This document shows, piece by piece, positions 1 to 12,214 of a stretch of DNA of 64,000 nt (position 1 is its first letter; each line of letters opens with the position of its first letter). This DNA is from Notamacropus eugenii (Eukaryota > Chordata > Mammalia > Diprotodontia > Macropodidae). The notes beneath the pieces were generated by a model. The model saw only the letters and a program-made list of their open reading frames with translations. It made no database searches and was not told the origin of the DNA. The position numbers were made by a program, and so were the translations under genes. The stretch is from NCBI RefSeq assembly GCF_028372415.1, contig NC_092872.1, positions 12,154,479-12,218,478 on the forward strand, written 5' to 3'.

Positions 1-145
1 TTCCCTCCGCTCCCCTCCCCTCCCCTCCCCTCCCCTCCCCTCCCCTCCCCTCCCTTTCCCTCCCTTTCCCCTCCTTTCCCTTCCCTGCCCTGCCCTGCCC
101 TGCTCTGCCCTTCTCTGCCCTGCCCTTCCCTGCTCTGCCCTTCCT
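1..145. repeat. Pyrimidine-rich simple repeat (CCCTT/TCCCC)n
   Basis: The first 60 bases are near-perfect TCCCC units. They decay into CCCTT and TGCCC variants up to about 145. The tract directly abuts the reversed SINE head that follows. Confidence 0.9.
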
Positions 146-192
146 CCTGACTCTTGCACTGGTGCTTTATCCACTGTACCACCTAGCTGTCC
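146..192 (-). mobile_element. CORE-SINE head fragment, reversed
   Basis: Read on the minus strand, this segment is the SINE 5' head (tggataaagcaccagtgc). The same head occurs on the plus strand at about 10400 (tggatagagcaccaatgc). It lies head-to-head with the plus-strand SINE that starts near 190. Confidence 0.6.
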
Positions 193-485
193 CACATGGA
201 GGTGGTATATTTAGTCAGGAGGATCTGACTTCAAATCTCACCTCAGACACTTGACACTCATTAGCTATGTGACCTTGGGCAAGTCACTTAACCCCAGTTG
301 CCTCATCCTGGGTCACCCCTAGTCATCCTGATGAATATCTGGTCACTGGATTCAGATGGCTCTGGAGGAGAAGTGAGGCTGGTGACTTGCACAGCCCTCC
401 CTCACTCAAAATGAAGTCAAGTGCAAGTCATGTCATTATTTCTCTGATGGCATGGTCTTCTTCAGCAATGAAGGATGAACACAAC
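190..485 (+). mobile_element. CORE-SINE with RTE-like tail (type A)
   Basis: The body carries the MIR/CORE-type segment (ctatgtgaccttgggcaag, then cacttaacc). A tail follows (ggctctggaggagaagtgag) that recurs at 10560-10690, 32395-32525 and 42430-42525. The tail ends in a motif like the 3' end of the RTE copy at 27444. I infer a Mar1/WSINE-type marsupial element. Confidence 0.75.
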
Positions 486-500
486 TGTGCTGCTCCACCT

Positions 501-955
501 TGTTATCAGTATATGGGATGAAAGACCCTTACTCAAAATTTTTAAATAACACCAAGACTCTTCTCAATAAGAACAGAAAATGATTTATTACAATTTTCAC
601 AAGAAAGGGGTATCCCTCCACCAGGATGGGGCTTTAATTTGATGGAAGGAGGCAACTTACAGAAATGGAAGCACAATTTTTATACCCTAACGCAGAGAAT
701 CCCACCTCCTCACTATCCCACTTCTCCATTGGCTAGATGGCGAACTTACAATCTAAGCTCAAAAAACTAGGCAAACCCTGGAAAATTTTCACCTATCCCA
801 AGACTATTACTTCATTTAATACCTAACTTAACTGCTGATGTGGCTTTAGAAATGAAGGGAGGGGGAGAAGCAGGAGCTGGTAGCATTGATGTGGCAACAA
901 TACAACAAACAAAGGGGAGATTTGAGTAACTTCCAAGTTTTAGCTACATCCCACA
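501..955 (-). mobile_element. Solo LTR of an endogenous retrovirus
   Basis: On the minus strand the segment begins TGTGGGATG and ends CTGATAACA, giving TG...CA ends. A TATAAAAA box lies at 677-684 and an AATAAA signal at 584-589, about 95 nt apart, which fits a U3-R-U5 layout of about 455 bp. No internal gag, pol or env sequence adjoins it, so it looks like a solo LTR. I could not find a convincing short TSD. The family is not identified. Confidence 0.6.
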
Positions 956-1190
956 GCACTTTCACAAAGAAATCTGGTAGCTGGTAAGGGGCAGGGCGGG
1001 GGGGGAGGGGGGGGCAACTGACCATCCACAGATGTTATGGAAAAGAAATTTTATTTAGAAAATACAATATTCCCCATATTTTTATTATGAAAAGTCTTCA
1101 CAATCTCCTCATCTCACTCATCAGTGACTTTAAGTAAACGGCATGCTTATCAAATTCTCAAATGAAACAAAGCTGAGGAGGACTGTTGGT
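956..1190. other. Unassigned spacer with a G-rich run
   Basis: No gene is seen. The only notable feature is a guanine-rich run at 987-1014. Confidence 0.5.
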
Positions 1191-1640
1191 ATCCCTCCAT
1201 GACACATTATTAAGCACTTGCTGTATGCCAGATAACGGGGGGATACAAGGACAAAAAAGAAAGAGCTCTGTCCTCCGAGAATTTATATTCTGGGGGTGGG
1301 GCACAGGGCAATATGTACATATGTAATTATATACAGAGTATAAACAGAATTAGTCCAAGGTGGTTTTGTGAGGGAGGGCAGGAGTTAGGAAAGGCGTTGT
1401 GTAGAAGGTCATGGGGGAGTCCATTTCAGATCCATGGGGCAGAGCCAGTGCAAGTAGAGATGAGACATAGGCTGTTGTGTGGGAGGAACAGTGAGAAAGC
1501 TGAGGAGGCTGTGGAGTAATTTATAACACTGGAGAGGTAGGTTGGGACCAGGTTGCAAAGGAAGATTCTGCCTTCTCACGTTGATGTCAAACCACTGATG
1601 TGACTATTTGATTTTTCTACCTGTCTAAAGAAACCTTCTT
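1191..1640 (+). mobile_element. Unnamed mid-repeat (family X), degraded
   Basis: It starts with the motif ttattaagcacttgctgtat and runs through a gggatacaagg stretch to a ggttgggaccaggttgcaaa stretch. The same order of motifs is clearer at 16850-17440. The short open frame at 1313-1519 lies inside it and is not a gene. Confidence 0.55.
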
Positions 1641-1831
1641 CTTCCATGCCTTCTGTACCCGTGCCAAACCCACATCATTCCATCTTTGCCACAAGAAACT
1701 CATGAAAGACTTGGCCATGTATTGTGATAAAACCAAGTCATTCTTATCTGTAGCATTTCCTTGATCTGTCATGAGTCTAGTGATCTTGTCAAAAAAAGGA
1801 AATAAAATGAGCTGTTATGAGCTGTACTTTT

Positions 1832-3024
1832 TGAAACAGTATTTTATCTTTTCCAACTACATGTAAAGACACTTTTTAACACTCATTTTTTAAAAATTTT
1901 GAGTCCTCACTTTTCTCCCTCCGTCTCCTCTCTCCTTCCCTAAAACAGTAAGCAATTGGATATAATTGTGCAATCGTATAAATCATATTTCCATATTTAC
2001 TTATGTGGCAAGAGAAGAAACAGACCAGAAGGAAAAAAACCACAAGAAAAATAAAATGAAAAATAGTACTTTGACTTGCATCAGTTCTTTCTCTGTATGT
2101 GAATAACATTTTCCATCATGAAAGAATTATCTTGGATCATTGTATTGCTGAGAAGACGTAAGTTATTCATAGTTGATCATCGCACAGTGTTGCTGTTACT
2201 GTGTCCATTGAGATAATCATGTGATTTTTGTTGATTTTGTTATTGATATGGACAGTTATGCTTACAATTTTCCTAATATTGAACTAGCCCTACATTTCTG
2301 GCATAAATCCCACCTGGTCATATTGTATGATCTTTGTGATATATTACTGTAATTTCCTTGGTCGTATTTTATTTACGTTTTTTCATTAATATTCATTATG
2401 GAAATTGGTCTATAGTTTTCTTTCTTTGTTTCTGCTTTCCTTTTTTAGGTATCAAAACCATATTTGTGTTTTAGAAGGAATTGGTAGGACCCTTTTTTAC
2501 TTATTTTTTTCAAAGAGTTTATGTAGTAATGGAATTATTTTCCCTAAGTATTGCTTTGACCACATCCCACAAATTTGGCATGTTTTGTTGTTATTGTTAT
2601 CTTTAGTGAAATTATTTATTGTTTCTATGAGTTCTTTGATTTATATTATTTAGTTTTCAATTAATTTTTAATCTATGCTTCCAAGATCCTTTATTGGATA
2701 TAATTTTTATTGGTTTATGTTCAGAAAAGGATGCATTTCATATTTCTGCACTTGTTTATGAGGTTTTTATGGTCAGTTTTTGTTAAGGTGCTACATACAA
2801 CCGAGAAAAAAGTATACTACTTTCTATTCCCACTGAGTTTTCTTCAGAGGTCTATTATAGCTAACTTTTCTAAAACTTTGTTCATCTCTAACTTCTTTCT
2901 TATTTATTTCATAGTTACATTTATGTAGTTTTGAAAGAGGAAAGTTGAGGTCTCCCACTGGTATAGATTTGCTCTCTATTTACTCCTGTAAGTTATTTAA
3001 CTTTTCCTTTAAGAATTTGGATGC
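1832..3024 (-). mobile_element. L1 (outer copy), 3' portion
   Basis: Minus-strand L1 whose 3' UTR occupies about 1832-2195. It then jumps directly into the middle of the reverse transcriptase (attgagataatcatgtg, equivalent to 59221 in the copy at 57051-63572), so roughly 2 kb of ORF2 is missing. From 2640 to 3010 it matches the ORF2 region at about 60270-60660. It is interrupted at 3024 by the plus-strand L1 and resumes at 9040. Confidence 0.85.
3011..3024. repeat. 5' target-site duplication of inner L1
   Basis: AAGAATTTGGATGC, matched at 13 of 14 positions by 9040-9053 (AAGAGTTTGGATGC). The flanking outer L1 sequence is continuous across the two copies. Confidence 0.85.
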
Positions 3025-3641
3025 AGGGCAGAGCCAGTGTGGCAGAAAAAAACCAGGAAGTTGCCTGAGCTATCCCCAGTTTTCCTCAGAAATAACATTA
3101 AATCAATTCTCTAAGTGGATTTTGTAGTAACAGAACCTACAAAAAGATGGAGTAAATAATTTTCCAGCTTAAGATAACTTAGAAGAACTTCAGGAAAGAT
3201 CCCATTTGGGTAAAAGAGAGGTAGAGTCCAACACAGATGATTTCTAGACAAGCCAGCAGGTGGCTGTCAGTCACAGCATAGATCAGCAACCAAGGCCCTT
3301 TGGTCTTGGCTCAGCAGGACAGCTTGGAGGCCTCCAACCCCAATGCAGAAGGCAAACTGCCAGCCCTAGAACTCTGGGCACAACAGGCATAGCTAGGCCA
3401 CGCCACGCTAATACAGTGGGCAAGCCACCAGCTCCTGAGGCCCCGACACAGAAAGCCAGTGACCAGGCCACAAGAAGCTCAGGACAGTGTCTCCTGTGCC
3501 CCAGGAGCAGAGCTCAACTTTAAAAGTTATGAAATAGACTAAAAAATGAGCAAAAAATAGAAAAGACCTCTGACCATAAAAAGCTTCTATGGCAACAGGG
3601 AAGATCAAAACATAGACTTAGAAGAAAACAACAGTGTAAAA

Positions 3642-4590
3642 ATGCCTACATGTGAATCCTCCAAGGGGAATATGAATTGGTCTCAAGCCCAAAAAGCTTT
3701 CTTGGAAGAGCTCAAAAAGTATTTTAAAAATCAAATAAGAGAGATAGAAGAAAAATTGGGAAAAGAAATGAGAGTTATGCAAGAAAGAGTCAACACTTTG
3801 GAAAAGGAAGGACAGAAATTGACTGAAAAAAACAATTCTTTAAAAAATACAGTTGGCCAAATGGAAAAAAAAATTTACGGAAGGAAACAACTCCTCAAAA
3901 GGTAGAATTGGCCAAATGGGAAAGGAGGTACAAAAGGTCACTGAAGAAAATAATTTCTTAAAGATTAGAATTGGATAAGTAGAAGTTAATGACTCTAAGA
4001 CATCAAGAATCAGTTGAACAGGATCTAAAGAATGGGAAAATAAAAGAAAATAAAATACCTCATTGAAAAAATTACTGAGCTGGAAAAATAGATCCAGGAG
4101 AGATACTTTAAGAATTATTGGACTACCTGAAAGCATGATAAAAAGTGTACACAGCATCTTTCAAGAAATTATCAAGGAAAATTGCCCTGATATTCTAGAA
4201 CCAGAGAGTAAAATAGTCAATGAAAGAATCCACAAGTTACCTCCTGAAAGAGATCCTCAAAAGAAAACTCCTAGGAATGTTTTAGCCAAATTCCAGAATT
4301 ACTAGGTCAAGGAAAAAATACAAGTAGCCACAAAGAAACAATTCGAATATCAAGGAGCCACAGTCAGGATTACACAGGATTTAGTTGCTTCTACATTAAA
4401 GGATCGACGGACTTGAAATATGATATTCCAGAAGGCAAAGGATCTTTGGTTACAACTAAGAATCAACTACCCAGCAAAATTGAGGATAATCTTTCAGGGG
4501 AAAAGATGGACATTTAGTGAAATAGAGGACTTTCAAACTTTCCTGATAAAAAGACTAGAGCTGAACAGAAAATTTGATCTTCAAACACAA
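3642..4590 (+). pseudogene. L1 ORF1p remnant
   Basis: An open piece at 3642-3905 encodes a charged coiled-coil region (for example ELKKYFKNQIREIEEKLGKE). Later pieces show the RRM start (RRDTLRIIGLPES at about 4100) and the C-terminal segment (TPRNVLAKFQ at about 4270). Frames change several times. ORF1p is the L1 RNA-binding chaperone. This copy cannot make it. Confidence 0.85.
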
Positions 4591-5159
4591 GGTATTTGTG
4601 TGTGGTCCAGTGGTAAACAGGGAAAAAATATGTTATTCAGTAAGATTAAACTTTTTACATCCCAACACAGTAAGATGATGCTTGTAACTCTTGGGAATTG
4701 TACCTCTATTAGGGCAGTTAGAAGGAGTACATAGACAAAGGGTGTGGGTATAAGCTGATTTTGATGTGATGATGTAAAAAAAATTAAGGAGTGAAAGAAA
4801 GTATTATATGGGGAGAAGAGGAAAGGGGGAGGCAGACTAGGATAAATTATATCACATGAAGAGTCACTGAAGACATCACATGAAAGATCTATTAGAGTAG
4901 AGGGAAAGAAGGGAGGGGGGAGAGCATTATTTGAACCTTACTCTCATGTGGTTTAAAGGGGTAACAACATATGCACTCAGCTGGGTATAGAAATTTATCT
5001 TACCATATAAGGAGGAAGTAGGAGGGTAAAGGGAAAGACAACAGGGCAGGGGGGCTGATTGAAAGGAGAGAAGGTTGAGGGAGGTGGTGGTCAGAAGCAC
5101 AGCCCTGGCAAGGAGGGACAAAATGAGAGAGAAAAGTATAAACAGGAGGGAAATAGGAT

Positions 5160-8100
5160 GGAGGGAAATAACACAGTAATCATAACTGTAAGTGTGAACA
5201 GGATGAACTTTCCCATAGAACAGAAGCAGATAGCAGAGTGGATTAAAATCCAGAATTCTATAATATGTTGTTTATAAGAAATACATTTGAAGGAGAGAGA
5301 TACAGAGTAAAGGTAAAAGACTGGAGCAGAATATGTTATATTTCAGCTGTCATTAAAAAAAAAAAAAAGCCAAGGTAGCAATCCTGATCTCAGATAAAGC
5401 AAAAGTGAAAATAGATCTAATTAAAACAGATAAAGAAGGGAACTGTATCTTGCTGAAAGGTACCATAGACAATGAAATAATATCAGTGTTAGACATAGGC
5501 ACCAAGTGGTATAGCATCCAAATTCTTAGAGAAGTTAAGTGAACTACAGGAAGAAATAGGCAGCTAAACTATACTTGGGAAAGAACTCAACCTCCCCTTC
5601 TCAGTACTAGATAAAATCTAACCACAAAATAAACAAGAAAGAAATTAAGGAGGTGAATAGAATTTTAGAAATGTTAGATATGATAGACCTCTGGAGAAAA
5701 TTGAATGGGGATAGAAAGGAATATAATTTTTTCTTAGTGGTACATGGCACCTACACAAAAATTGACCATATATTAGGGCATAAAATCTCACAATCAGATG
5801 CTGAAAGACAGAAGTATTCAATGCATCCTTGTCAGATCATGATGCAATAAAATACATGTTATAAAGGGCCATGGAAAGGTAGATTAAAAGTTAATTGGCA
5901 ATAAAATAATCTAAGGCTAAAGAATGAATGGGTTAAATAACAAATCATAGAAACAATCAGTTTCATCAAAGAGAATGACAGTTATGAGACAACATACCAA
6001 CATATATGGGATGTAGCTAAAGCAGTTGCTTTGAGGAAATTTTTTATCTCTAAATACTCACATGAATAAAATAAAGAGCAGATGAATGAATTGGACATGC
6101 AGCTAAAAAAGCTATAAAGAGAATAAATTAAAAATCTCCAATTAAATATCAAATTAGAAATTCTGAAAATCAAAGGAGAACTTAATAAAGTTGAAAGAAA
6201 ACTATTAAACTAATAATAAAACTAAGATACGGTTTTATAAAAAAACTCAATAAAATAGATAAACCTTTGGTTAATTTGATTTTAAAAAAAGAAGAAAACC
6301 AAATTAACAGTATCAAAAATGAAAAGGGTCAATTCATCACCAGTGAAGAGAATATTGAAGCAATAATTAGGAACTATTTTGCTCAACTATATGCCAGTGA
6401 GTCTGACAATCTTAAGTGAAATGGATGAATATTTACAAAAATATAAATTGCCCAGATTAACAGAGGAGCAAACAAAATAATCCCATTTTAGAAAAAAATT
6501 TAATAAGCCATCATTGAACTCCCTAAGAAAAAATCTCCAGAGCCAGATGGATTTGCAAGTGAATTCTACCAAACATTTAAAGAACAGTTAATTCCAATAC
6601 TATATAAACTATTTGAAAAAATAGGCAAAGGAGTCCCACAAAATCCCTTTTATGGCACAGATATGGTGCTGACACCTAAGCCAGGAAGAGCCAAAACAGA
6701 AGGAAAATTAGAGACCAATTTATGTAATGAATATTGATGCAAACACTTTAAATAAAATATTAGCAAATAGATTACAGCAATTTATTATGAGGTTGCTACA
6801 CTACAACCAGGTGGGATTTACACCAGGAAACATAGGGCTGGTTCAACATTAGGAGGACTATCAGCGTATTACCTATAAAACTAACAGAAATCATATGATT
6901 GTCTCAATAGATGCAGAAAAAGCTTTTGACAAAATACAATACTCATTCCTATTTTAAAAAACCCCCTAGAAAGCATAGGAATAAATGGAGTTTTCCTTAA
7001 AATGCTAAGTAGTATCTATCTAAAACCATTAGCAAGCATTATATGTGAAAGGGATAAGCTAGAAACTTTCCCAGTAAGATCAGGGATGAAATAAGGATTC
7101 CCATTATCACCACTATTATTCACTATTATACTAGAAATGTTAGCTTTAGCAATTAGAGAAGATAGGAGAAATTTCATTTAAGTTAACGATAAATAATATA
7201 AAATATTTGAGAGTCTGCCTGCGAAGACAAACATAGAAACTATATGAACATAATTACAGAACTCTTTTCACACAAATAGAGTCAGATCTAAACAACTGGA
7301 AAAAATATCAATTGCTCATTTGTAGCCTGAGCTAATATGATAAAAATGACAATTTTGCCTAAATTAATTTTCTTATTCAGTGCCAAACCAATCAAGCTAG
7401 CAAAAAAATTATTTCATAGAGCTAGACAAAATAACAAAATTCATTTGAAAGAACAAAAATCAAGGTATCAAGGGAATTAATGAGGAAAAAATTTGCAAAG
7501 GACAGTGACCTAGCAATACCAGATCACAAACTATATTATAAAGTGGCAATCATCAAAGACCTTTTGACATTGACTAAGAAACACAGGGGTGAATCAGTGA
7601 AATAGATTAGGTATACAAGATACAGTAGTAAGTGAGTAGAGTAATCTACTGTTTGACAAAGCCAAATACTCCAGTTTCTAGGATAAGAACTCAGTATTTG
7701 ACAAAACCTGCTGGGGAAAATGAAAAACAGTACATTAGAAACTAGGCATAGACCAACTTTTCATACCTTTTACCAAGATAAAGTCAAAATGAGTACATGA
7801 TTTAGACATAAAGGTTGATAATACAATTAGGAGAACAAAGAATACTTTACTGGTCAGATCTATGGAGAAGGGGAAAATTTATGACCAAGCAAGAGATAGA
7901 GAACATCATGAAATGCAAAGTGGATAATTTTGATTACATAATATTTAAAAGGTTTTGCACAAACAAAACCAATGCAACAAAGAAGGAAAAAAAAAGCTGG
8001 GAAGCAATTTTTATAGCTAGTATTTCTGATAAAGTCTGCATTCCTCAAATATATATAGAAATGAGTCAAATTTATAAGAATACAAGTCATTCCCCATTTG

Positions 8101-8183
8101 ATAAATGGTCAAATGATATGGACAGGCAGTTTTCAGATGAAGAAATTAAAGCCATCTATAGTCATATGAAGAAAATACTCTAA
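5160..8183 (+). pseudogene. L1 ORF2p remnant (EN-RT), broken
   Basis: The endonuclease start (NTVIITVSVNRMN) lies near 5170. An endonuclease segment with IDHILGHK lies at 5653-5850. RT motif A (DAEKAFDK) lies near 6910. The cysteine-poor C-terminal part lies at 7815-8183. Stops interrupt every frame and the RT motif C segment is deleted. Confidence 0.85.
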
Positions 8184-9039
8184 ATCACTAGAGATTAGGG
8201 AAATACAAATTAAAACTACCCTGAAGTACCACCTCACACCTATCAGATTGCCTAATAGAAAAGGAGAGTGACAGATAATTGGAGAAGATGTGGGAAAATT
8301 AGGACACTAATGCATTGTTGGTGGAGTTGTGAACTGATCCAAACATTCTGGAAAGCAATTTAGAACTCTGTGCAAAGGGTTACAAAAATGAACATACCCT
8401 TTGACACAGCTTGTAGGGTTGTATCCCAAAAAGATAATAAAAATGGGAAAAGGACCCACATGTGCAAAAATATAGTAGCTCTTTTTGTGGTGGCAAAGAA
8501 TTGAAAATTGAGAGCATCAAATGAGGAATGGTTGAACCAGCTGTGGTATATGAGTGTAGCAAAATACCATTGTGCTATAAAAATAATGAGCAGGTGAGTC
8601 TCAGAAAAACCTGATGTTGAGTGAGTGAGAAGAACCAGAACCACAGTAGCAGCAACATTGTGCAATGATCAAGTATGACTGACTTAGCTCTTCTCAACAA
8701 TGCAGTGATGCATTGTTCCAAAAGCCTCCTAATGGAAAGGGAAAGTCCACGCCCAGAGAAAGAACTTGGCGTCTGAATGCAAATCAAGGCATACTATTTC
8801 TCTCTCTCTTTTTTCATTTTCATGGTTTTTCCCTTTTGTTCTGATTCTTCATTCACAACATGACTAAGATGGAAATGTATTTAACATGTTTGTACATGTT
8901 TAACCTACATCAGATTACTTGCTGTCTTGGGGAGAGCAGGAAGGAGGGAGAAAAAACTGGAACTCACAGTCTTATAAAAAGGAATGTTGAATACCACCTT
9001 CACATGTAATTGGAAAAAACAAAATGTCGTTAAATGGAA

Positions 9040-10398
9040 AAGAGTTTGGATGCTCTTTTATTTGGTGCATATGTCTTCAGTATTGATAATATTTCATTAT
9101 ACATGTGTAATATACCTTTGAGCAAAATGTAGCTTCCCTTCTTACCTCTTTTCATTAGATCTATTTTTACTTTTGCTTTGTCTGAGATCATGATTGCTGT
9201 ACCTTGCCTTTCTTTTTTTTTAAGCCTTAGCTGGCGTAATAGAATCTGCCCCGGTCCCTTATTTTAACTCTGTGTAAATTGTTGTGTTTCATGTGTTTTT
9301 CTTGTTACATCATGTTGGGTTCTGGTTTCTAATCCTTTCTGCTCTCCATAGGTGAGTTCATCCTGGTCCCATTCATACTTAGGATTATTAACTGTGTATT
9401 TTGCTTTATCCTATCTTCCTCTATTCTTTGCTCTCTTTTACCTTTTTTTCCTCCTTAAAAGTCTGTTTTGCTTCTGACCACTGCCTCCCTTATCCACCTT
9501 CTCTTTTATCATCATGTTCCTTTTCCCCTATCCCCTTCCCCTCCTTCCCTGTTGGGGAGTGTGTATATATATTCTTCCCTTTATGAACCAAGTCCAATGA
9601 GATTGAGGGTTTACAGTGTTGAATGTGAGGTTCAAGAGTTGTCTACAACCTCTCCTCACCTCCATTTTCCCCCAATAAGAATTCTTCCTTGCTTACCCTT
9701 TTATGTGGAATCATTTTCTTCATTCTTCCCCCATCCCTCTCCTCCAAGTACATCCCTCTTTCTCACCCCTTTTTTAAGGTCATCTGTACAAATTTGATTC
9801 ACACTCGTGCCTTCTGTTTATAATGATAAAGGTTTTAGGAATTATGTATTATCTTCCCATGTAGGAATATAAGCAGTTTAACCTTACTGAGTCCCTTAGG
9901 ATTTCTCTTTCATGTTTATCTTTTTATTCTTCTCTTGAGTCTTCCTTTGAATGTCAGGTTTTCTGTTTAGGTCTGGTCTTTTCATGAGAAATGCTTGAGA
10001 ATCCATTAAATGTTTTTTCTCCCGAAGAACTACTCATTTTTGCTGGATAGGTTATTCTTGGTTACAATCCTAGTTCCTTTGCCTTCTGGAATATGATATG
10101 TAGGGTTTGATCCTTTAACATAGGAGCTGCTAAAAACATGTGTGATCCTGACTATGGCTTCATGAAATCTGCAAGTTTCTTTCTGACTGCTTTCAATATT
10201 TTCTCCTTGACTTGGGAGCTGTGGAATGTGGCTGTAATATTCCTGTAAATTTTCATTTTGGAATCTGTTTCAGGAGGTGGTCAGTGGATTCTTTCAATTT
10301 CTGTTTTTACCCTTTGTATCTGAACTATTGAGGCAGTTTACCTTTATAATTTCTTAAAATATAATGTATAAGCTTTTTCTTTGAAATGGCTTTCAGGT
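9040..10398 (-). mobile_element. L1 (outer copy), middle portion
   Basis: The outer minus-strand L1 resumes exactly at the TSD. It holds the ORF2 endonuclease region (9040-9390, including the antisense of agatctaat), a pyrimidine-rich inter-ORF segment (9390-9850) and the C-terminal half of ORF1 (about 9950-10398). Open frames at 9401-9797 are only the pyrimidine-rich strand and do not encode a gene. Confidence 0.8.
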
Positions 10399-10706
10399 GG
10401 ATAGAGCACCAATGCAGGAGTCAGGAGGACCTGAGTTCAAATCTCTGACCTCAGACACTTGACACTCACTAGATGTGTGACCTTGGACAACTCACTTAAC
10501 CTCAGTTGCCTCATCCTGGGTCATCTCCAGTTATCCTGAGGAGTATCTGGTCACTGGATTCAGATGGCTCTGGAGGAGAAGTGAGGCTGGTGACCTGCAC
10601 AGCCCTCCCTCACTCAAGACAAAGTCAAGTGCAAGTCATGTCATCATTTCTCTGATGGCACGGTCTTCTTTGGCAATGAAAGATGAACACACACACACAC
10701 AATAAT
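10399..10706 (+). mobile_element. CORE-SINE with RTE-like tail (type A)
   Basis: Full-length SINE inserted in the ORF1 segment of the outer L1. The L1 sequence ctttcaggtgg stops before it and aataattcttaaattat resumes after it. A (CA)n tail lies at 10688-10701. It is very similar to the SINE at 190-485 throughout. Confidence 0.85.
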
Positions 10707-12030
10707 TCTTAAATTATTTTTCCTTAATTTATTTTCTCACTCATTTGTTTTTCAGATGAGATAGTTCACGTTTTCTTCTATTTTTTTTCATTATTTTGAT
10801 TTTGTTTTGTTCTTTCTTGATGTCTTGTGGAGTCATTAGCTTCTAGTTTTCAGTTTCAATTTTTAAGAAATTATTTTCTTTAATGAGCTCTTGTAACTTT
10901 TTCCATTTGGCCCATTCTGCTTTTTAAGGCATTCTATTCTTCAGTGAATTTTTGTACCTCTTTTGATGATTTAGCCAAGGCTGTTTTTTTAGTAGTATTT
11001 TCTTCATTTTTTTGTGCCTCTTTGACCAAGCTGTTAATTCTCTTTTCATAATTTTCTTGCATCACTCTTATTTCTTACTCCCCACCACCCCAATTTTTCC
11101 TGTACCGTTCTTTTTCTCTTTCTTTAGCTCTTGTAGGAATTCTTGTTGTATCTGACTTTCATTTTTTTCCCTTTGAGGCTTCGCTTATAGCTGTTTTTAT
11201 ATTGTTATCTTCTTCTGAGTTTGTGTCTTGGTCTTCTCTGCCGTAATAGCAGCGATATGTTATGGCCAGGGTTTGTTGTTGTTGTTGTTTTAGTGGTTTC
11301 CTTATTTTTTCCAACCTGTTTCTTAACTTTGGACTTCACGTTAAAGTTGGGCTCTACTTACCCGGTGCTGGGAAGTCATTATTCCAAGCTTCAGGCTTTT
11401 CCATGCTGCTGTTTCCAGAGCTAGTTCTGGAATTCTCTAAGTTTTCAGTGCTTCCAAGGTGGTGTGATCCTGGGAGAAGTGTGGTCATGGCTCTTCTGGT
11501 TTCTGATCTTCACCCAGGAAGGGCCCCTTCTCACCTGTAGATGCAAGCACTAGTACTTCTCCCTGCTTTGGAACTGTGCCTAGGATCCCTGCTCCCTTGT
11601 GACCTACCATAAACATTCCTCTCTGTCTAGAAACTATGACTCAGAACTGCATATGGAGAATAGAGTTGCCAAGTAGTGCCAGACTCTGCACCCAGTGCTG
11701 TCGAAGGGTCCCCTGTCAGCTGGTTTTGACCACTTGTCTGACTCCCTTACTGTCTGTGGACTGAGAGCTGTTAAAGCTGCTGCTGCTACTGTTGTGGACA
11801 CCTCCAAGGCCTGTAGCTGGTGTGGCTGCCATGCTTTGGGCTGGCCTCTACCCCAGTGTCACAGACCTCTCCTGTTGACCTTCTAAGTTGTTTTTGGCTG
11901 GAAAATTATCTTGTTGGCTGTGTTGCTCCAGAATTCTATTTGAAACTTTATTTTAAAGTTGTTTAGAGGGAAATGTTGGGAGAGTTTGTCTGGGTTTCTG
12001 CCACTCTTCTGCCATCTTGTTTTCCCCTCC
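10707..12030 (-). mobile_element. L1 (outer copy), ORF1 N-terminus and 5' UTR
   Basis: Minus-strand ORF1 coiled-coil part at about 10707-11210, then a GC-richer 5' UTR up to the L1 start at about 12030. The antisense of caagatggcagaagag marks the element start near 12021. Small plus-strand open frames at 11221-11886 lie in this UTR and are not genes. Confidence 0.8.
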
Positions 12031-12214
12031 CAAACCCGCCCCCCACACACACACTTTTCTTGAAGAAACTATTCATGATATGCAGGTGTGAGGCCTCTAT
12101 ATTGTCTACAGATCTTTGATATCTATCATTTCTTACTCCTGAACCGTACTTTCACAACATTTTTTCTGTCTTCCCCATACCTACCTTTCCATTAAAGTTG
12201 CTGAATATTAAAAT

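Larger units (their letters stand above)
3025..9039 (+). mobile_element. Long L1 (inner copy), degraded
   Basis: Complete end-to-end L1 of about 6 kb inserted in the outer minus-strand L1. It has a 5' UTR (3025-3640), ORF1 remnants (3642-4590), ORF2 remnants (about 5160-8183) and a 3' UTR ending in an A-rich tail before 9040. Both ORFs are broken by many stops and frameshifts. The RT segment reaches the LEMLALAIRE stretch near 7130-7165 and then jumps to sequence corresponding to KYLG near 7200, so the FADD catalytic box is absent. Confidence 0.9.

Noticed and set aside
10338..10720. Target-site duplication for the SINE at 10399
   Set aside because: The similar flanks (ataatttcttaaaat and ataattcttaaatt) are about 40 bp away from the SINE start and are explained by the L1 host sequence.
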